Assembly: GCA_017643215.1 (NCBI GenBank)
Contig: JAEPNV010000003.1
Location: 1-64,000, forward strand
From: Roseibium sp.
Lineage (GTDB): Bacteria > Pseudomonadota > Alphaproteobacteria > Rhizobiales > Stappiaceae
DNA length: 64,000 nt
Direction: 5' to 3'
Shown here: piece after piece, positions 26,873 through 35,121 of the stretch
Layout: each line of letters opens with the position of its first letter
Numbering within the stretch: the first letter of the stretch is position 1
Notes under the pieces: generated by a model
The model's input: only the letters and a program-made list of their open reading frames with translations
Databases searched by the model: none
What the model was told of the DNA's origin: nothing
Position numbers and translations under genes: made by a program

Positions 26873-28101
26873 GGTTGCTCCATTTCGTTTTGCATGGCGC
26901 GCTCAAACGCAGCGAGCGTCATTTTTGGTTTCCGCAAATTCTTTGCAACGCGAATGGCAATGGAATCATCGACCTTGCCGAGGGTGCCTTCGGTCAACGG
27001 CACGTTGCCGCATTTCACCGTCACCGGTTCGTTGGGGTCGATGTCGAAGACGAGGGTTTGCCCGACATCCAGGCTGAGGATGCGTCCGAGCGGCAGATGG
27101 GTTTCGTAAAGCACGGCATCGACCTCGACCTCAGCGGTGTGGATCTCGGTCGCCAGGTGGCCTTCCCAGATCGGATCGCGGCCGAATTTTTCGCCCATAA
27201 ACATTTGCAGGAGCAGATCCCGGATCGGCTCAAGCGTGGCATAGGGCATCATGATTTCGACCGAACCACCCCGGTCTTCCATGTCGATCCGCAATTCGAC
27301 CAGGATTGCGGCGTTGGCCGGCCGGGAGATGGCGGCAAAGCGCGGATTCGTTTCCAGCCGTTCCAGGTTGAAATGCACCGGAGACAAGGGGGCAAAGGCC
27401 TGTTCGGCATCTTGCAGGATCAAGGCGACCATCTGCTGGACGAGATTGGTCTCGATCGTGGTGTAGGGCCGGCCCTCAACGCGGACCGCCGTCGTGCCGC
27501 GCCCGCCGCCGAGCAGGACGTCGATGATCGAGTAGATCAAGCTCGATTCAACCGTCACCAGGCCGAAGCCGTCCCATTCTTCGGCCTTGAAAACGCCGAG
27601 GATCGCCGGCAGGGGAATGGAATTCAGATAGTCTCCGAACCGGACCGAACTGATTGAGTCCAGCGAGACTTCAACGTTGTCAGAGGTAAAGTTCCGCAAG
27701 GACGTGGTCGTCAGGCGAACAAGCCGGTCGAACACGATCTCGAGCATCGGAAGACGCTCGTAGGACACCATCGCCGAGTTGATCAGCGCCCGGATGCCGC
27801 TTTGATCGCCTGCAATCGTGTCTTCGATGTTGAAACCCAGGAGGTTGTCGATTTCCTCCTGGTTCAGGACACGGTCAGCGCCGCGGGTCGCGTTTTCCAG
27901 ATCGGGCTCGCTGTCGTCGATCATGGCGGCCCATTGGGCAGCCATGTCGTCCGAGGAACCCGCGCCCTGTTCTTCAAGGGCCGCGCCCCACGCAGCGGCT
28001 AGATCATCGTCGTCGGACGACCCGGCCCCCTGCTCGGCGAGCGCAGCGCCCCAGGCATCGGCCATGTCCTCTTCGGACAGATCATCGTCGTCTTCAGCCA
28101 T
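26869..28101 (-). CDS. fliM: Flagellar motor switch protein FliM with repeated N-terminal extension
   Basis: FliM is the C-ring switch protein that binds CheY-P and FliG. The conserved EIDNLL CheY-binding motif is present but starts near residue 83 instead of the N-terminus, followed by the CheC-like middle domain (DYLNSIPLPAILGVF, LLGGGRG) and the C-terminal SpoA domain (GRILSLDVGQTLVFDI). The extra first 70 residues hold three related units, each starting D-M/L-A-x-x-W, at about 12, 33 and 52; the first two share WGAALxEQGAGSSDD. Total 410 residues against about 330-370 typically. The ends overlap or nearly abut fliL and DUF6468. Confidence 0.96.
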   Translation of the reverse strand: MAEDDDDLSEEDMADAWGAALAEQGAGSSDDDDLAAAWGAALEEQGAGSSDDMAAQWAAMIDDSEPDLENATRGADRVLNQEEIDNLLGFNIEDTIAGDQSGIRALINSAMVSYERLPMLEIVFDRLVRLTTTSLRNFTSDNVEVSLDSISSVRFGDYLNSIPLPAILGVFKAEEWDGFGLVTVESSLIYSIIDVLLGGGRGTTAVRVEGRPYTTIETNLVQQMVALILQDAEQAFAPLSPVHFNLERLETNPRFAAISRPANAAILVELRIDMEDRGGSVEIMMPYATLEPIRDLLLQMFMGEKFGRDPIWEGHLATEIHTAEVEVDAVLYETHLPLGRILSLDVGQTLVFDIDPNEPVTVKCGNVPLTEGTLGKVDDSIAIRVAKNLRKPKMTLAAFERAMQNEMEQP

Positions 28102-28110
28102 TTCGCACCA

Positions 28111-28614
28111 TCACTGCACGAGGATTTCCTTAAACAGGACCCCATCGACACGCGCCGGGTAAACCGACAGATTGATGCGTCTGAGCAATTCTTCCTTCAG
28201 ACGAAACAGACCGGCGGATCCTTCTAGATCCGCGGGACGCAGCTCTCTCAGATAGATCTGAAAGGCGTCCAGGATGCGGGGCAGAAAGGGCTGAATTCGT
28301 TCGATTGTCGCCCGATTCTCAACCTCCAGTGCAACCCGCACTTTCAGGTAGGTGGCCCGCCCTTCCGTCGACAGGTTCACCGTCATTTCCGGCAGGTCAT
28401 AAAACACAACCGGCTTCTGGACCTCGGCTTCCTGCTGCGCGGATTCCGCGGTGGCCACCTGCTCGTCGGTGGCCGCCAGGAAATAGTAGGCCGCGCCGCC
28501 GGCCGCCAACAGAACGCCAAGCCCGATGATGCCGAACAACAGCAGCTTCTTTTTGCCCGCTCCGCCGCTTTCGGCGCCAGTGTCTTCACCGGCTACGGCA
28601 CTCTCATCCGCCAT
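28111..28614 (-). CDS. fliL: Flagellar basal-body protein FliL
   Basis: A 167-residue single-pass inner-membrane protein that surrounds stators and aids torque. Membrane helix at about 24-47 (LLLFGIIGLGVLLAAGGAAYYF); the periplasmic domain has VFYDLPEMTVNLS and YLKVRVALEVE, and the C-terminus ends GVLFKEILVQ, as in typical FliL. The start was taken as the second of two adjacent ATGs, 6 bases after GAGG. First gene of the fliL-fliM-DUF6468-motE-AMIN/TPR operon, 9 bp ahead of fliM. Confidence 0.95.
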   Translation of the reverse strand: MADESAVAGEDTGAESGGAGKKKLLLFGIIGLGVLLAAGGAAYYFLAATDEQVATAESAQQEAEVQKPVVFYDLPEMTVNLSTEGRATYLKVRVALEVENRATIERIQPFLPRILDAFQIYLRELRPADLEGSAGLFRLKEELLRRINLSVYPARVDGVLFKEILVQ

Positions 28615-28670
28615 CATCAACCTCAGCCCGGATCACGCACACGCGTGACATGTATCTAATGTGTTAATGG

Positions 28671-28697
28671 TTAACGAGTGGTTACCAAATGGTTAAC
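28671..28697. promoter_or_regulatory. Overlapping CtrA-type boxes, fliL/flgF
   Basis: Three half-sites in 11-bp steps: TTAA-N7-TTAC-N7-TTAAC. Each adjacent pair matches the CtrA consensus with one mismatch. Another TTAA lies 7 bp to the left. About 60 bp upstream of fliL, so probably the class II promoter of the fliL operon. Confidence 0.55.
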
Positions 28698-28707
28698 GCC
28701 ACCCGCC

Positions 28708-28722
28708 CGGCAATTCTTGCCA
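28708..28722. promoter_or_regulatory. ftr-like palindrome upstream of flgF
   Basis: CGGCAA-TTC-TTGCCA, one mismatch from the flgB site's palindrome. About 85-100 bp upstream of the flgF sigma-54 promoter, a normal enhancer distance. Confidence 0.5.
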
Positions 28723-28804
28723 GATGGTTAATTAGTGCCGGAAAGCTTTGCCCGGCGCACGCCCGTATCTCCGATTTTACCCAGCTTTTTCAAAAGTTTG
28801 CCGG

Positions 28805-28821
28805 TTGGCACGGCACGTGCA
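28805..28821 (+). promoter_or_regulatory. Sigma-54 promoter of flgF
   Basis: TTGGCACGGCACGTGCA: GG and GC are exactly 10 bases apart and TGGCACG is perfect; the -12 element is GTGC instead of TTGC. Transcription should start near 28832, about 60 bp before the flgF ATG. Confidence 0.75.
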
Positions 28822-28890
28822 ATTGGTTCCGCGAGCCGGCGGCCTGGGGAGGCCAAGCGCTCTTCGGGGAGCAAAAGGAACCGTTAAATT

Positions 28891-29631
28891 ATGGAGAACG
28901 CACAGCTTATTGCGCTTTCGCGCCAAGCCGTCTTGCGGAATCAGCTCAATGTCGTCGCCAACAACATGGCGAACATCAATACGACGGGCTACAAGGCCCA
29001 GCGGATGCTGTTTGAGGAATTCATCATGCCGCTCGCCGAAGCGACAGAATTCCACAACGCCGACCAGAGCCTGTCTTACGTGAGCGACTATGGCACGCGC
29101 ACGGACATGCTGGATGGCAGCCTAAAACTGACCGATAACGAGCTTGATCTGGCCATCGAAGGTGACGGCTTTTTTGTGGTCCAGTTGGAGGACGGGGGCG
29201 AAGCCTTCACCCGCAATGGCGCCTTCACGTTGGACGAAAACGGCCAGTTGGTATCGACTCAGGACCGGCCGGTGCTCACGGCGGGTGGTCCGATCACGTT
29301 CACGCCGGAAGACGGACAGATCACCATCGCGCGCAACGGCACGATTTCGACCGACCTCGGAATCCGGGGGCAGATACGGGTCGTTGAGTTCGAAAATCCA
29401 CAGAACCTGGAACAGATCGGTGACACGGTGTTGACGGGCGAAGAGCCACTTCCCGTTGCCGATGTCCGTGTCGTCCAGGGCGCGATCGAACAATCCAATG
29501 TCGATGGCGTCTCGGAAATGACCCGCCTGATTGAGATCACGCGCGCGTACGCGACCATCAGCAAATTGCTCCAAGACTCAGATGACTTGCGCCAGCAGGC
29601 GATCGGCACCCTTGGCCGGATCCAAGCCTAA
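28891..29631 (+). CDS. flgF: Flagellar rod protein FlgF
   Basis: A 246-residue proximal rod protein. N-terminal signature VVANNMANINTTGYKAQR (about 21-38), central hook-basal-body fold (DLAIEGDGFFVVQLEDG, AFTRNGAFTLDENGQLV) and C-terminal helix (GVSEMTRLIEITRAYATISKLL). First gene of flgF-flgG-flgA-flgH. A sigma-54 promoter with an upstream ftr-like site lies just ahead. Confidence 0.96.
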   Translation: MENAQLIALSRQAVLRNQLNVVANNMANINTTGYKAQRMLFEEFIMPLAEATEFHNADQSLSYVSDYGTRTDMLDGSLKLTDNELDLAIEGDGFFVVQLEDGGEAFTRNGAFTLDENGQLVSTQDRPVLTAGGPITFTPEDGQITIARNGTISTDLGIRGQIRVVEFENPQNLEQIGDTVLTGEEPLPVADVRVVQGAIEQSNVDGVSEMTRLIEITRAYATISKLLQDSDDLRQQAIGTLGRIQA

Positions 29632-29651
29632 CCCGCAGGAGGACTGAACAC

Positions 29652-30434
29652 ATGAAATCACTCCACATCGCGGCGACCGGCATGAAAGCGCAGGAACGCA
29701 ATGTCGAAGTTATATCCAACAACGTCGCGAACCTGCGCACGACCGGCTACAAGCGTCAGCGCGTCGACTTCCAGGATCTGCTTTATCAGAACCAGCGCCG
29801 GATGGGATCGGAAACCTCGACCGCCGGCACGATCGTGCCGACCGGCGTGCAGGTCGGTTCTGGCGTCAAGGTTGCGGCGACGGCCCGGATCATGAGCCAG
29901 GGCTCGCTCGAGCAGACGGGCAAAGACCTCGATATCGCCATCCGCGGCGAAGGGTTTTTCCAGATCCAGATGCCGGACGGAACGACCGCCTATACCCGGG
30001 ACGGATCGTTCGCGCGCGATGCGAACGGCACGATGGTGACCGTCGACGGCTTTACCGTTCAGCCGGGAATCAACATTCCCGACGATTCCCGTGACATCAC
30101 CATCTCGGCCGATGGCACGGTTCAGGCGATCGACGCAGCCGGTGCGTCGGTCAACCTTGGCCAACTCGAATTGGCCCGTTTCGTCAACAAGTCGGGCCTG
30201 GAAGCGATCGGTGACAACCTGTTCCTGGAAACGGACGCCAGCGGTCCTGCGCAAACGGACAATCCCGGCACCAACGGGTTTGGCGATGTCCAGCAGCGGT
30301 TTTTGGAAATGGCCAATGTCGATGCCGTGACGGAGATCGCCGATCTGATTTCCGCGCAGCGCGCTTACGAGATGAATTCGCGGGTCATCCAGGCGGCCGA
30401 TGAAATGTACTCGACCACCAGCAACATCCGCTAG
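29652..30434 (+). CDS. flgG: Flagellar distal rod protein FlgG
   Basis: A 260-residue distal rod protein of standard length. Signatures: HIAATGMKAQERNVEVISNNVANLRTTGYKR (ends HIAATG and TTGYKR), the YTRDGSFARDANGTMVT strand pair and the C-terminal SAQRAYEMNSRVIQAADEMY helix. AGGAGG precedes the ATG. 20 bp after flgF. Confidence 0.97.
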   Translation: MKSLHIAATGMKAQERNVEVISNNVANLRTTGYKRQRVDFQDLLYQNQRRMGSETSTAGTIVPTGVQVGSGVKVAATARIMSQGSLEQTGKDLDIAIRGEGFFQIQMPDGTTAYTRDGSFARDANGTMVTVDGFTVQPGINIPDDSRDITISADGTVQAIDAAGASVNLGQLELARFVNKSGLEAIGDNLFLETDASGPAQTDNPGTNGFGDVQQRFLEMANVDAVTEIADLISAQRAYEMNSRVIQAADEMYSTTSNIR

Positions 30435-30451
30435 CCTGCGGGAGGGATAAG

Positions 30452-31432
30452 ATGACACGTCTCTGTACCATCTTCGGGCTGATCGTCGGCCTGCTGACCG
30501 CGCCCGCCGTCGCGCTAGCTGGCGACCGGCCGGTTCTGCGCTCCGAAGTCCATACCCTGTCGGACATTGTGACGGTCGGCGACTTCTTCACCGGCGCGGG
30601 TGACCATGCGGACGTACCTTTGTTCCGGTCGCCCGATTTGGGCACATCGGGCACGGTCCCGGCCGAACTTGTGGTCAAACGTGCACGGGCGGCCGGACTT
30701 CTGGCCGCGCAGATGGACGGATTGCGGTCCGTCGTCGTCCACCGCCGCGCAGAAGTGTTTGACGACGAGCGTTTGAAGCCGATGATCCAGGCCGCCCTGG
30801 CCGGCCGCGACGCCGGCATCTTGCCGGCGGATTTGGCAATCACGTTCTACAATGTGCCCGGCACCATTGAGGCGGACCCGGCAGCCGACGATCCGGTCCG
30901 GGTTGAACGGGTGCTATGGTCGAGGACCGACGGCCGGTTTTCGGTCAATCTGTCGGTGGCCGGTGCCGGCGGCCGGTTGCCTGTCACTGTGACCGGCCAC
31001 GCCATGGAGATGATTGAAGTTGCGGTGCTGCAACAGCCCATGCGCCGGGGCGCCCTGCTGAGGCAGGAAGACGTCACCTCGATCCGGATGCCCCGCGCCA
31101 AGATCCCGGCCCGGGCGCTGACCGACCTTACCGATGTCATCGGCCTGGCGGCGCGAAGCGGTTTGCGGGCGAACATGCCGCTCGCGCGGTCCGACTTCGC
31201 CAAACCGATCCTCATCAGCCGCGGCGAGAAAGTGACCATCACCTATGAAATCGCGGGAATGAAACTGACCACCCGCGGCAAAGCCATGGACGATGGCGCC
31301 AAGGGCGATCTCATTGATGTCATGAATCCGCAATCGCGACGCATCATCCCGGCCATGGTTGCCTCCCGCGGCCAGGTCGTGGCCCAGCCGGCCACCGCGC
31401 GCATTGCAAGCCTTAAAGGACCGGCCGAATGA
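30452..31432 (+). CDS. flgA: P-ring assembly chaperone FlgA
   Basis: A 326-residue periplasmic chaperone for P-ring (FlgI) assembly. Signal peptide to about residue 24 (LIVGLLTAPAVALA). The SAF-type domain is visible in the second half (MRRGALLRQEDVTSIRMPRAKIPARALTD, ends MRRGAL and ARALTD), followed by the FlgA C-terminal beta domain (RGEKVTITYEIAGMKLTTRGKAMDDGAKGDLIDVMN, ends RGEKVT and LIDVMN). Longer than E. coli FlgA (about 219) because of an added N-terminal domain common in this class. The stop overlaps the flgH start. Confidence 0.93.
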   Translation: MTRLCTIFGLIVGLLTAPAVALAGDRPVLRSEVHTLSDIVTVGDFFTGAGDHADVPLFRSPDLGTSGTVPAELVVKRARAAGLLAAQMDGLRSVVVHRRAEVFDDERLKPMIQAALAGRDAGILPADLAITFYNVPGTIEADPAADDPVRVERVLWSRTDGRFSVNLSVAGAGGRLPVTVTGHAMEMIEVAVLQQPMRRGALLRQEDVTSIRMPRAKIPARALTDLTDVIGLAARSGLRANMPLARSDFAKPILISRGEKVTITYEIAGMKLTTRGKAMDDGAKGDLIDVMNPQSRRIIPAMVASRGQVVAQPATARIASLKGPAE

Positions 31433-32181
31433 CATTCCAAAATCAGGTCAGACCGCTGGTCATCACCGTGGCTTTGTCAGCCTTCCTTGCGGCCTGCGGC
31501 ACGCCGGAACGCTTGTCCCAGGTCGGCCAGCAGCCGCCCCTGAACGCCATTCAGGACCCGACCACGACACCCGGATACCGGCCTGTTCAAATGCCGATGC
31601 CCGAACCGCAAAAGGCACATTACAGCCCAAACTCACTCTGGCGGTCTGGAAACAGGGCGTTTTTTGAAGACCAGCGCGCCAGCCAGGTCGGCGACATCCT
31701 CACCGTCACCGTGACCATTGCCGATGAGGCCCAGATTGACAACAGGACCGAACGCAGCCGCGCCGACACCAGTTCCTCCGGCGCGGGCGGCGCCCTTGGC
31801 ACGGCGATCGACACGATCTTTCTGCCGGCTGGAACCGCGGCGAGCGATCTGGCGAGCGTGAACAGTTCGGCCGATTTCGAAGGCGAAGGTTCCGTCGACC
31901 GCGAAGAAACGCTGAGGACCAACATCGCCGCGGTCGTCACGCAAGTGCTGCCGAATGGCAACATGGTGATCGAGGGCCGGCAGGAAGTGCGGGTGAACTT
32001 CGAGGTCCGGGAATTGGTCGTCGCCGGGATCGTCCGGCCGGAGGACATCCGGTCCGACAACACCATCACCAGCGAGAAGATCGCCGAGGCGCGGATCGGC
32101 TACGGCGGCCGGGGTCAGATCACCGATGTCCAGCAACCCCGCTATGGCAGTCAGGTCATGGATATCCTGCTGCCGTTCTAG
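31429..32181 (+). CDS. flgH: Flagellar L-ring lipoprotein FlgH
   Basis: A 250-residue outer-membrane lipoprotein forming the L-ring. The signal peptide ends with lipobox LAAC (about residues 19-22). Conserved FlgH features: NSLWRSGNRAFFEDQRASQVGDILTVTVTI (ends NSLWRS and TVTVTI), NMVIEGRQEVRVNFEVREL and the C-terminal ARIGYGGRGQITDVQQPRYGSQVMDILLPF (ends ARIGYG and DILLPF). It overlaps flgA by 4 bp. Its TAG stop is part of a CTAG followed by the same GCCCTGTGGAC end sequence as the element between fliQ and fliR. Confidence 0.96.
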   Translation: MTFQNQVRPLVITVALSAFLAACGTPERLSQVGQQPPLNAIQDPTTTPGYRPVQMPMPEPQKAHYSPNSLWRSGNRAFFEDQRASQVGDILTVTVTIADEAQIDNRTERSRADTSSSGAGGALGTAIDTIFLPAGTAASDLASVNSSADFEGEGSVDREETLRTNIAAVVTQVLPNGNMVIEGRQEVRVNFEVRELVVAGIVRPEDIRSDNTITSEKIAEARIGYGGRGQITDVQQPRYGSQVMDILLPF

Positions 32182-32250
32182 GCCCTGTGGACAAATTGGG
32201 GCGATTGCCGGCTGTTCGGTCCCCCTGCCGCGTCGGGCCTGTGTTCTAGA
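32178..32250. mobile_element. Possible fragment of the fliQ/fliR MITE-like element
   Basis: From the flgH stop, CTAGGCCCTGTGGACAAATTGG matches the end of the fliQ/fliR element (one difference, given by key bases: CAAATTGG against CGAATTGG). No inverted second end follows. A second GTTCTAG about 65 bp on matches the GTTCTAG at the flgH end, which may mark a shrunken copy. Tentative. Confidence 0.45.
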
Positions 32251-32272
32251 AGCTGGTCTGTCGCGGCTGATG

Positions 32273-32318
32273 AGAGGCACGGCGTCTCGCTCCCCGAGCG
32301 CCGTGCCTCTTATTTTTT
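32273..32318. terminator. Strong terminator between flgH and dksA
   Basis: A 12-bp perfect stem AGAGGCACGGCG/CGCCGTGCCTCT, with a further CTCG/CGAG inside the loop, followed by TATTTTTT on the plus strand. It ends the flgF-flgH operon. The minus strand has no long T-run, so any effect on the convergent dksA gene is uncertain. Confidence 0.85.
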
Positions 32319-32348
32319 AAAGAAGAGGCGGTTCAAGAACCCCGCGTC

Positions 32349-32765
32349 TCAGTCGTCCCGGTAGACTTTCTCGCGCCGCTCGTGCGCTTCTTGCGCCTCG
32401 ATCGACAGTGTCGCGATCGGGCGCGCTTCAAGCCGGCGCAACGAAATCGGTTCGCCGGTTTCCTCGCAGTAGCCGTAGCTTCCGTCCGCGATCCGCTCCA
32501 GCGCGGAATCGATCTTGGCGATCAGCTTGCGCTGCCGGTCCCGGGCCCGCAGCTCGATCGAACGGTCAGTTTCCGAGGACGCCCGATCGGCAAAGTCCGA
32601 GTGATTCTGGCTTTCCTCTTGGAGGGTTGCAAGAGTTTCCTTGCTTTCTTTGAGAATGTCGTCTTTCCAAACCAGCAGTTTGTTTTTGAAGTATTCGCGC
32701 TGGCGGTCATTCATGAACGGCTCGTGTTCCGAGGGTCGATAGTCTGACTCAAGCTCAACCGTCAT
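32349..32765 (-). CDS. dksA: DksA-type RNA polymerase-binding protein, zinc-site depleted
   Basis: A 138-residue DksA/TraR-family regulator that enters the RNA polymerase secondary channel and works with ppGpp. The coiled-coil tip and the SYGYCEETGEPISLRRLEARPIATLSIEAQ segment (ends SYGYCEE and LSIEAQ) are diagnostic. Of the four zinc cysteines of E. coli DksA only the first remains; the others are Thr, Ser and Ala. This is usual in alphaproteobacteria and resembles zinc-independent DksA2. The start at MTVELES has GGAG upstream; the open frame extends 48 codons more without support. It lies between flagellar operons but is not flagellar-specific. Confidence 0.93.
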   Translation of the reverse strand: MTVELESDYRPSEHEPFMNDRQREYFKNKLLVWKDDILKESKETLATLQEESQNHSDFADRASSETDRSIELRARDRQRKLIAKIDSALERIADGSYGYCEETGEPISLRRLEARPIATLSIEAQEAHERREKVYRDD

Positions 32766-32932
32766 AGATAGCTCCGGATTACCCTTAGGTCGCGCGCAAT
32801 ATATCTCCGCTTCCGCACCCCGACAACGGTGGAGTTGCCGATTTTTCTGTGGGAAAAAATCAAAATATTTCAGCCGCTTGTGGCTCGATCCGGTTCCTTG
32901 CCGGCTCAACGTTATCGTGCCGCCTTCGCCGA

Positions 32933-33352
32933 TCAGCCGGAGAATCGGCCCAATTTGGCAAGTTCCACCTTCACTCGCAATTCGATCTCGCGGAGCACTT
33001 CATCGACCTGCAAATCACCGCTTTCGGCCTGTTCTTCAACCGCTTTTGCGAGAGCCTCCAGCTTGTCCTCAGGCACCCGCCCGCCCAGCAGATCCGCCCG
33101 CAAGGCCTCCAATCCGTCGAGAAGCGCGTGGCCGTGCCGGGCCGCCGCGCTCAGTTGGTTGCCGCGGTCCTGCACTTCCTGAAGCGCCAGCAGCGCGTCC
33201 ATTCCGTGGATTGCCGTTCCGCCGGACACCGGCCCCGCGGCAACGGCTTCATCGCCCACGTCTGGCTGGAACGTGCCGGTATCGCCGGAGGCACGCTTTT
33301 TCGGCACCCGCCCTTGCACGCCCGTGACCGGATTGTTGCCGGTTATGCGCAT
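32933..33352 (-). CDS. fliX: Flagellar assembly regulator FliX
   Basis: A 139-residue soluble protein. The N-terminus MRITGNNPV and the segment GMDALLALQEVQDR, followed by a C-terminal helical domain (LLGGRVPEDKLEALAKAVEEQAE), match FliX, the class II factor that in Caulobacter couples basal-body assembly to activity of the sigma-54 activator FlbD. It is divergent from flgI, the same arrangement as in Caulobacter. ATG chosen by N-terminal similarity; an in-frame GTG is 4 codons upstream. FlbD itself is not in the window, but ftr-like sites are. Confidence 0.88.
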   Translation of the reverse strand: MRITGNNPVTGVQGRVPKKRASGDTGTFQPDVGDEAVAAGPVSGGTAIHGMDALLALQEVQDRGNQLSAAARHGHALLDGLEALRADLLGGRVPEDKLEALAKAVEEQAESGDLQVDEVLREIELRVKVELAKLGRFSG

Positions 33353-33441
33353 CCTTTGGTCCACTCGTCTGACCGCGGCCCTCGTGATCGGCCTCTGGTC
33401 GTTAGAATCTGCCGGTCAGGGTAAATGACTCCCTACGCCGG

Positions 33442-33456
33442 CGGCAAGATTTGCCG
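33442..33456. promoter_or_regulatory. ftr-like palindrome in the fliX/flgI region
   Basis: CGGCAA-GAT-TTGCCG, perfect arms identical to those at flgB. About 120 bp upstream of the flgI sigma-54 promoter and about 90 bp from fliX. Confidence 0.55.
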
Positions 33457-33574
33457 GTCAGACTTCACCGTTCTTTTGAACCCGGCATGTCAGGCTTTTC
33501 AGACTGCAACCAAAAATGGGGCGGATGCGCCGGTTTTGCCGCCGCCAAGACCGATCCCACGAGCGGCGGGCGAG

Positions 33575-33591
33575 TTGGCACGGCTCTCGCA
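33575..33591 (+). promoter_or_regulatory. Sigma-54 promoter of flgI
   Basis: TTGGCACGGCTCTCGCA: GG-N10-GC spacing exact, TGGCACG perfect, -12 element TCGC. Transcription should begin near 33602, which rules out the longer open frame that starts far upstream of flgI. Confidence 0.7.
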
Positions 33592-33667
33592 TAATGCGGG
33601 TCATCATCCTGCGCGCGATCGCGTGCAGGGACAAGAAAACACATGGGTATCGGACGTCACTCCAGCG

Positions 33668-34810
33668 ATGAACACATTGACCGCAATCCGCCCCGGCGCC
33701 GTATCCGCCTTTCTCTTTGTAATGGTCGCCATTGCTGTGGTCCTGACGGGCGTCAGCGGCAGCCACGCGGCATCGCGGATCAAGGATATCGCCGATTTTG
33801 AAGGTATTCGCGAAAACCAGCTGATCGGCTATGGCCTTGTGGTTGGCTTGAACGGCACCGGCGATACGTTGCGCAACGCACCGTTCACCCGCCAAAGCCT
33901 GCAGGCCATGTTGGAACGGCTCGGTGTCAACACCCGGGACGTGGATCTGAACACCGATACGGTGGCCGCGGTGATGGTTACGGCCAATCTTCCGCCGTTT
34001 TCCACGCAAGGAACGCGGATCGATGTCAGTGTGAGCGCACTCGGCAATGCCGAATCCCTTCAAGGCGGCACGCTGCTGGTCACGCCGCTGGTCGGCGCGG
34101 ACGGCGAGGTCTACGCGATCGCGCAAGGTTCGGTCGCGATCGGCGGATTTTCCGTTCAAGGTGATGCCACGTCGATCACGCGCGGCGTTCCCACAGCGGG
34201 ACGGATTGCCAATGGCGGCCTTGTGGAACGCGAGGTTGCTTTCAAGCTCGCGTCGCTGACAACTCTACGGCTTGCCCTGCGCAATCCGGATCTGACGACG
34301 GCCCGCCGCATCGCGCTTTCGGTCAACGAACTGATTGGCATGCCGACCGCCGAACCGATGGACCCGGGCACGGTGCGCATCGATCTGCCGCGCCAATACG
34401 AGGGCAACATTGTCGATCTCTTGACGGACATCGAGCAATTGATCGTGGAACCGGATCTGGCCGCCCGGGTCATCATAGACGAAAATTCGGGGATCATCGT
34501 CATGGGGCAGGACGTGAGGGTGTCGATGGTCGCCGTTGCCCAGGGGAACTTGACGGTGAGCATCGCCGAAACCCCGCAAGTCGCCCAGCCGCTGCCCTTT
34601 GCCAATGGCGAGACGGCGGTGGTGCCGCGCACGGACATCAACGTCAACGACGACAGCGACTCCAAGCTCGCCATTGTCCCGGAAACCGTCACCTTGAGGC
34701 AGCTTGTCGACGGACTGAACGCGCTTGGCATCGGCCCGCGCGACATGATCTCGATCTTACAGGCGATCAAGGCCGCCGGTGCGCTCCAGGCCGAGATCGA
34801 GGTGCTGTGA
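33668..34810 (+). CDS. flgI: Flagellar P-ring protein FlgI
   Basis: A 380-residue periplasmic P-ring protein. Signal peptide to about residue 36 (FLFVMVAIAVVLTGVSGSHAA), then RIKDIADFEGIRENQLIGYGLVVGLNGTGD (ends RIKDIA and GLNGTGD), the family hallmark. The C-terminus has LRQLVDGLNALGIGPRDMISILQAIKAAGAL. The ATG at MNTLTAI was chosen because it gives a good signal peptide and lies downstream of the sigma-54 start site; no clear ribosome site is present. Its stop overlaps flgJ (TGATG). Confidence 0.95.
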   Translation: MNTLTAIRPGAVSAFLFVMVAIAVVLTGVSGSHAASRIKDIADFEGIRENQLIGYGLVVGLNGTGDTLRNAPFTRQSLQAMLERLGVNTRDVDLNTDTVAAVMVTANLPPFSTQGTRIDVSVSALGNAESLQGGTLLVTPLVGADGEVYAIAQGSVAIGGFSVQGDATSITRGVPTAGRIANGGLVEREVAFKLASLTTLRLALRNPDLTTARRIALSVNELIGMPTAEPMDPGTVRIDLPRQYEGNIVDLLTDIEQLIVEPDLAARVIIDENSGIIVMGQDVRVSMVAVAQGNLTVSIAETPQVAQPLPFANGETAVVPRTDINVNDDSDSKLAIVPETVTLRQLVDGLNALGIGPRDMISILQAIKAAGALQAEIEVL

Positions 34811-35121
34811 TGATCCAGACACCGGTCGCCGTCTCCAGCCAATCCAATCCGCAAGACGCGCTTACCGGCGTCGACCGGACCAACAAGTCCGCGGTTCGGC
34901 AGGCCGCCGAAGAATTCGAGGCTGTGTTCCTCAATGAGATGCTCCAGTCGATGTTCACCGGCATGGAAAATGGCGGCACCTGGGGCAGCGGCGAAGGCGC
35001 CGAAGCCTGGCAAGGTCTGCTGATCAATGAATACGCCCGTTCCATATCCGAATCCGGCGGCATCGGCCTCGCCGATTCCGTCGAACGGGAACTGCTCGCC
35101 CTCCAGGAGGCTTCCGCATGA
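34810..35121 (+). CDS. flgJ: Rod-binding protein FlgJ (rod-binding domain only)
   Basis: A 103-residue protein containing just the rod-binding domain: AAEEFEAVFLNEMLQSMF and GLLINEYARSISESGGIGLAD. The peptidoglycan-hydrolase half of enteric FlgJ is absent, as in most alphaproteobacteria, so the hydrolase must be a separate protein. The ATG overlaps the flgI stop, and its own stop overlaps the next gene by 4 bp. Confidence 0.9.
   Translation: MIQTPVAVSSQSNPQDALTGVDRTNKSAVRQAAEEFEAVFLNEMLQSMFTGMENGGTWGSGEGAEAWQGLLINEYARSISESGGIGLADSVERELLALQEASA

Noticed and set aside
33425-33667. Long N-terminal extension of flgI
   Set aside because: It starts before the sigma-54 promoter and ftr-like site and lacks a signal peptide at its start; the shorter protein has a good one.
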